From contig OX419338.1 in assembly GCA_948470475.1 (NCBI GenBank), positions 9,425,350 to 9,489,349 of the forward strand: a DNA stretch of 64,000 bases, written 5' to 3'. Under the pieces are notes generated by a model. That model was not told where the DNA came from. It saw only the letters and a program-made list of their open reading frames with translations, and ran no database searches. Positions within the stretch are counted from its first letter, which is position 1. Each line of letters starts with the position of its first letter. This DNA is from Galaxea fascicularis (taxonomy: Eukaryota > Cnidaria > Anthozoa > Scleractinia > Euphylliidae). The translations under genes and the position numbers were made by a program. This document shows, one piece after another, positions 60,791 through 64,000 of the stretch.

Positions 60791-63700
60791 CCCCCTTCAT
60801 TCAGACGTTTACTTAGTCGAGCTCGAAGCGCGCGGCGAGAGAGACAGAGAGACTCGCGCTCCGCACTCGTGTTTCGCGTTGTGCCCTCGATGTCTCGCGC
60901 TTCTCTCTAGGCTAAATAGAGGCCTGTCATGCAGGCTAACGAATTTGGACAACTTTTATTGGATTTTATTGCCATTCCTATTGTCTTGGCCAATCTTTTC
61001 AAAGCTAGAATGTGGACGCAAAAGTAAAAGGTTTAAAATTCTAATCCAGTGAGCAAGTAATCCTTAAGTTAGGGGCAGTATATTTCACAATCGGTATGAA
61101 ACTGTTCCAATCAGAAACGTTGGAATAGCCATATTACATTTTGCTTATCACTATTCAATTTGAGTCCCTTAACAAATATTGAAATTTGTCTTACATACAG
61201 TATTTTAAGCTTTGTCATGTTATGAAAGAGGTGGCGGCTTAACTCGTCAAGTTGGTTTCTTGCTATGAACCTAGTATAAAACACAGCTGCAATTAATAAA
61301 TGTCTAAACGGCCAAGGTACGGCACATACTGCTAAGTTGCCAATGTTTCTTCGAGTGTTTAGATGAAGGTGTATGAATGTAAGGTTTTTCAGTAATAAAC
61401 CGCTTTTTCTGTGGATTTCCCAGCAACAGAAATTTCTTGGTTTCGTTATCTTATTGATCCTTACCTTTCTTGGGACTTACATAATGACTATCTAATAAAA
61501 AAAGCTGAACTCTAAAATATATACCTCCCTAGGAGAGCAAAAGTCTATTTAACTATTGAATGTAGAAAAATGTTATTTAATGCTCTCATTAAGTCAATTC
61601 TTGAGTACTGTTGTACTGTTTGGGGAACCTGTTCTGTTTAAACCTTCAAAGGTTGTTACAAGTACAAAATTATAAAATAATTAAAAAAAAAACCGATGTG
61701 CGAGATTAATATTGGATGCCACCATTAATGACAGCTCCATAGAACTTTTTGATAAATTAGGCTGGCTAGCCATAGAAGACTTTGCACGCATTAGAAACTC
61801 TTTATGCTAACAGAAAACAAAGTTAGCCAGGGTCATTGTCCTGAATATTCCACCTCATATTTTAAATGTGTCAGGTCTACACATGGTTATCGTGTTACAC
61901 ATGGTCATCTGCTATCTGTAAAGACGTTTGGACACCTGGACCTTCCACGCAAGTGCATGTCGTCTATGGAATAATCTAGGTAACTCATACAGAAACATAA
62001 TTTCCCATTCAAATTTCAGGAAAATGCTACAGAACAACTTTATCAAGGAGAACAATGAGTTCAGGGCCTAGTTGCTCGAAGCATGGTTAGTGCTAACCAT
62101 TGGTTAAGTTGTCATGGTATTTAACCTCGGGTAATGCTAACCATGCTTCGAGCAACTTGGCCCAGTTGGACTTTTTTTTTCTAATTTTGTTAAGGGCCAT
62201 TACGTAAACTACCGGGTTACCGGTAATAATGTATTTCACTCTCGGTAAATAAAATATTTGTTGTTGTTATCGGTTGTTGCGTAATAAACCCACACGGGAT
62301 GCTGGGACTGAGAACACGAGAAAAACTTGTAAGCGCCGTGATTTTTCCAGTGTTCTCCCAACATCCCAGGTTGGTTTATTACGCCGAAAAATCCATAGAA
62401 AATGGGGTCTATTGCTTTAATAAAATAATTGTACGTAGTGACTAGAAGTTTCATGAGTTAACCATGTTAACCGGTGCAAAAAGCCATATGTTTTTTACCA
62501 GTAAGAACGCGCGTAGTATCTCGGTTATTTTATAATCGTGGTTCAAGTAAAAATCTCGGCTATATCTCAATAACAAAGTACAGCCTTTACACTTTTGACA
62601 CGTTTGTACTTCCCACTCACAGTCTGATCTCAAAAGGTAAGTCATCTCGAATCTTACTTACAGCTTAATAAGGCTAGAAAGACCGCCAAAAATCTTTGAT
62701 GGTAACCTTTGCAACTTGTTTTCACTCAAATCCCTGAACACAGGAAAGTCAGAAAAGTCATGACCAACATTATTTGTTTTGCTTTTTTTGGGGTCGATAT
62801 TTTGTTGCATATCCTGAACTGCTATTCCATGTCAGGAGCCCATAAGTTATGTCCATGTCTAACATGATAACCCATGACCCAAAATTCTTAACATGGCGTA
62901 AATCAAGGGAATGCATTTCATTCCAAGATGGTTCCCATACTAATATTCTTTTGTTCAAATTAGCCCTCGTTGCCTCGTTCTTAAGAGCAAAATTGAAAAG
63001 AATATTATACTTGGAAGGAGGCAACGAGGACTAACTTGAATATAAACTCAAGAATGTTAAAATGGCGGCCATTTTTGAATAAGGTGTAGTTGAGACCCAG
63101 TGTAGTCTTCGAGGTGAAAAAAGCCTATTACTCCCAAATGGAGTCAGTAAATACAGTGCTCGCGCCGATCAGTGATATCTCTGTTAATGTTCACGGTTTG
63201 AGAAAGGAAATGCTTATCTAACAGTTTCGACGTATGGTCAGAGAAACTTCGGAAGTGACTCATCGAAGCGTCCTTTCGCAGAAAAATATAAAGAGAAAAA
63301 GAACGTTAACTTTGAAAACACATTTCCAAAATGGCCGACCTTCTATGCAGTGGTACATGGCTTGTCCTAATCTACTCCTTTCTCCACAACAGCACTGAGT
63401 AGTATTGAATGCGCATTTTTCCCCTCTTCTGACTTTTTCAGACTCTTTTCTCTATCAAATCAAATTTGTTGAAGTCAACACCGGCACGGGGGATTCAATT
63501 TGACTTAAGCTCTTCGAATTAGTCCGCGCTGTGAGTTGGCTCAAACAACTTCGAATTCTTATTCGTTCCCTGCAATGTCATTGGTTATTTTTAAGTGACT
63601 CCTGTAATATATAGTAGCCGTGCTAATTATTGTTAGTAGTCGTATTACCAACAGGAGAAGCAAACGCGGAAGAGCAGATCAGGCGCGAGCCAATAACTAA

Positions 63701-64000
63701 ACTTATTAGAGGAATCATTACAAGTACTGACTCACAGATCGGTTAAGCTGGACAAGTTTGCAAATACACCAGGTTCTAGATTTGTGATCTTGTTGCTCTG
63801 TAGCCATCTAGGAAGAATGTTAGAAAAATTCAAAGCAAGTATTTATTTCACTGTTGAAGAGGAAATGCAGACTCCACAGTGAAGAGGATTGCCAAGGAAC
63901 TCAATTATGAATGTGTGTTTATCTGCTTCATTAAACACAACCAGCAGAAAAACGAGGTCGTGATCAGTATCATAATAAAAGTTAGACCCCATTTGAAACA
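50160..64000 (-). CDS. Leucine-rich-repeat GPCR, relaxin-receptor-like (partial, 5' end off window)
   Basis: Minus-strand exons from 5': LRR exons 63736-63807, 62662-62733, 59643-59714, 59260-59331, 56949-57020 and 54636-54707; the 7TM exon 53187-54153; tail exons 51998-52058, 50404-50547 and 50160-50293 (stop at 50160-50162). Each LRR exon is exactly 72 nt, one 24-residue repeat (for example WLQSNKITNLEPGVFANLSS) in phase 2, the standard LGR gene design. The 7TM part resembles RXFP1/2 and invertebrate type C LGRs. Such receptors sit in the plasma membrane, bind peptide or protein hormones through the ectodomain and signal through G proteins. Signal peptide, any LDLa module and further LRRs would lie beyond 64000. 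The ligand cannot be told from this window. Confidence 0.9.
51998..52058 (-). CDS. LGR cytoplasmic helix-8 exon
   Basis: A 61-nt exon after ctgtccttgtaatttag encodes FQEIIAKKRRQVRRSFIQTF, a basic amphipathic stretch that suits helix 8 directly after NPILYTLTTPQ. It enters in phase 0 and leaves in phase 1, which fits both neighbours. Confidence 0.75.
52205..52348 (+). repeat. GAT/GGT trinucleotide repeat
   Basis: Imperfect gatgat, ggtgat and gttggt repeats over about 145 bp in the intron between the helix-8 and 7TM exons of the LGR gene. Confidence 0.8.
53187..54153 (-). CDS. 7TM exon of the LGR
   Basis: A single exon encodes the hinge and all seven helices. The hinge is Cys-rich (LMCCHLEFKEDAGCDF, FANCDSMF). 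TM1 is WVVGILSLLGALFVLAW, TM2 has LMNLALADGLMGVYLL, TM3 ends ALISADRM, and TM7 has the NPxxY form NPILYTL. The extracellular-loop phrase YYGKSVVCTPLQL matches the relaxin-receptor style. Cysteines at the TM3 start (GLACQITG) and in loop 2 allow the usual disulfide. The donor is CCGCAG|gtacta, so the exon ends TTPQ in phase 0. Confidence 0.92.
54357..54480 (+). repeat. SINE family C fragment
   Basis: Inverted relative to the 37.6 kb copy: gtgggacgttaaagaacta and gtggtgaccacccctagtgc match its body. The tRNA-like head is absent. Confidence 0.6.
55680..55972 (-). repeat. tRNA-headed SINE, family D
   Basis: Minus-strand head gcaagatggccgagttggta with B box aggttgaaatccc, body, then tail ttgtccctgaaaaaacccc and an AATA/AAATA simple repeat at 55685-55750. 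In the LGR intron between the 54.6 and 56.9 kb LRR exons. Confidence 0.7.
56160..56315. repeat. Foldback repeat
   Basis: atatcaaacacgagagacag and tgtttcatcggg...tccaaacacc return inverted at about 56265-56312 with few changes. No duplication of the flanks is obvious. MITE-like. Confidence 0.6.
57676..57856. repeat. Foldback element, about 90-bp arms
   Basis: gattccatgttgccgtgcgt and following sequence fold onto acgcacggcaacatgaaatc. The arms run almost continuously to a small centre at gctatagctag. Strong hairpin in the LGR intron. Confidence 0.7.
57717..59098. promoter_or_regulatory. Cluster of TGACGTCA (CRE-type) palindromes
   Basis: The exact octamer occurs at 57717, 58106, 58330, 58389 and 59091, with near versions between (for example tacgtcatctg). 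The 58106 and 59091 sites lie in a longer shared unit (tgacgtcatt, cagatcata or tagatcata, gaaccaatca). Octamers of this type bind CREB/ATF factors. Whether the cluster is regulatory or just repeat sequence is open. Confidence 0.4.
59432..59513 (+). repeat. GAAT/GAAC tetranucleotide microsatellite
   Basis: About 18 units of tgaa with variants (aacg, gagc) between two LRR exons of the LGR gene. Confidence 0.85.
60037..60085 (-). ncRNA. Hammerhead ribozyme motif, left pLTR
   Basis: Minus strand: GATTCGCT, CTGACGA, stem II (GGGC uagc GCTC), GAAAC, GTC cleavage site, AGC then TTTTA and GAATC. Stem I pairs GCT with AGC and GATTC with GAATC across a 5-nt internal loop. Stem III is the self-complementary ACGT, as in Penelope-type minimal hammerheads. 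Confidence 0.75.
60173..60525 (-). pseudogene. GIY-YIG endonuclease domain of the Penelope element
   Basis: An open frame reads FTCTSENVIYCLTCTLCNKL, YIGETGRRLGDRFREHLRD, KPVARHFNLPNHSKQHM and ends NERFSFN with TAA. It has the GIY-YIG core with its two-Cys linker and the Arg, His and Glu positions. The frame is intact to its end, but the RT part is missing, so the copy cannot be autonomous. Confidence 0.88.
60639..60687 (+). ncRNA. Hammerhead ribozyme motif, right pLTR
   Basis: The same 49-nt motif as at 60037-60085, on the plus strand. All core bases (CTGACGA, GAAA, GTC) are kept. The predicted cut is after 60674. Confidence 0.75.
61480..62055 (+). pseudogene. Decayed LINE reverse transcriptase relic
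   Basis: Short frames in several phases give LTIECRKMLFNALIKSILEY then CCTVWGT, IELFDKLGWLAIEDFARIRN and a late segment with CRLWNNLGNSYRN. This is the same C-terminal RT region as at 48.6-49.3 kb but much more decayed, with many stops and shifts. Confidence 0.65.
62064..62163. mobile_element. 100-bp hairpin MITE
   Basis: GGGCCTAGTTGCTCGAAGCA... folds onto ...TGCTTCGAGCAACTTGGCCC. The paired arms extend about 36 bp (through tggttag...gctaacca). No clear flanking duplication. It lies just after the LINE relic. Confidence 0.7.
62270..62396. repeat. Foldback repeat
   Basis: gcgtaataaacccacacggg, atgctggga and gagaacac return inverted as gtgttctccc, aacatccca and ggtttattacgc. Likely a short MITE in the LGR intron. 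Confidence 0.6.

Larger units (their letters stand above)
59986..60801. mobile_element. Penelope-like element, head-to-head inverted pair
   Basis: CAGACGTTTACTTAG flanks both sides (59971-59985, 60802-60816), a 15-bp duplication. The left half is minus-oriented: GIY-YIG frame 60173-60525 then pLTR 59986-60172. The right half, 60526-60801, is a plus-oriented 3' end starting within the last codons of the same frame and continuing into the same pLTR. The halves meet at about 60525/60526. Confidence 0.85.
59959..60938. mobile_element. MITE with TAGCCTG ends, split by a Penelope insertion
   Basis: Ends TAGCCTGCAT and ATGCAGGCTA, flanks ACAAATTT and ACGAATTT (8 bp, one mismatch). Without the Penelope insertion the element would be about 150 bp. 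It is the third copy of the family seen at 8492 and 19772. Confidence 0.65.

Overview
This is animal nuclear DNA: it is AT-rich and intron-rich, its exons are short with clean GT/AG borders, and transposon relics fill most introns. No bacterial or phage feature is present. The mix of genes (a ciliary central-pair protein, mitochondrial EF-Ts and a relaxin-receptor-like LGR), the many tRNA-headed SINEs, MITEs and Penelope elements, and the compact exons fit a cnidarian, most likely a stony coral. That placement is an inference from gene content and style. No sequence here fixes the species.

Layout. (1) 1-16085, minus strand: the N-terminal two thirds of SPAG17 in 17 exons, running off the left edge. 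(2) 16.1-20.6 kb: repeats and one plus-strand reading frame (18956-20090) broken by an in-frame stop and by a 109-bp transposon. (3) 20925-34947, minus strand: a nine-exon gene whose exon phases chain together. It encodes about 1062 residues with a pleckstrin-homology-like piece near the N terminus and a RUSC-like RUN domain at the C terminus. I do not recognise it as a named family. (4) 35024-40201, plus strand: mitochondrial elongation factor Ts (TSFM) in three exons, head to head with the RUN gene across about 80 bp. (5) 40.2-50.1 kb: a gene-free stretch of transposons, including a terminal-inverted-repeat element carrying a broken PB1-domain frame. (6) 50160 to beyond 64000, minus strand: a leucine-rich-repeat GPCR. 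It has six 72-nt LRR exons in the window, one 7TM exon and three cytoplasmic-tail exons, and its N-terminal part lies off the right edge.

Mobile DNA is the other main content. There are two Penelope-like retroelement copies with hammerhead-ribozyme motifs and target duplications of 14 and 15 bp. One of them is a head-to-head inverted pair nested inside a MITE. There are three MITEs with TAGCCTG termini and 8-9 bp duplications, two MITEs with TAA duplications, and a 1465-bp element with an 8-bp duplication whose ends are built from repeated TCGGTCGATA-type words. Several tRNA-derived SINE families and two LINE 3' relics complete the set. The genes do not form a pathway. The only arrangement suggesting shared regulation is the TSFM / RUN-gene divergent promoter.

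Exon borders were read by eye from splice motifs and reading-frame continuity. No alignment or transcript was available, so borders flagged as uncertain should be taken that way.
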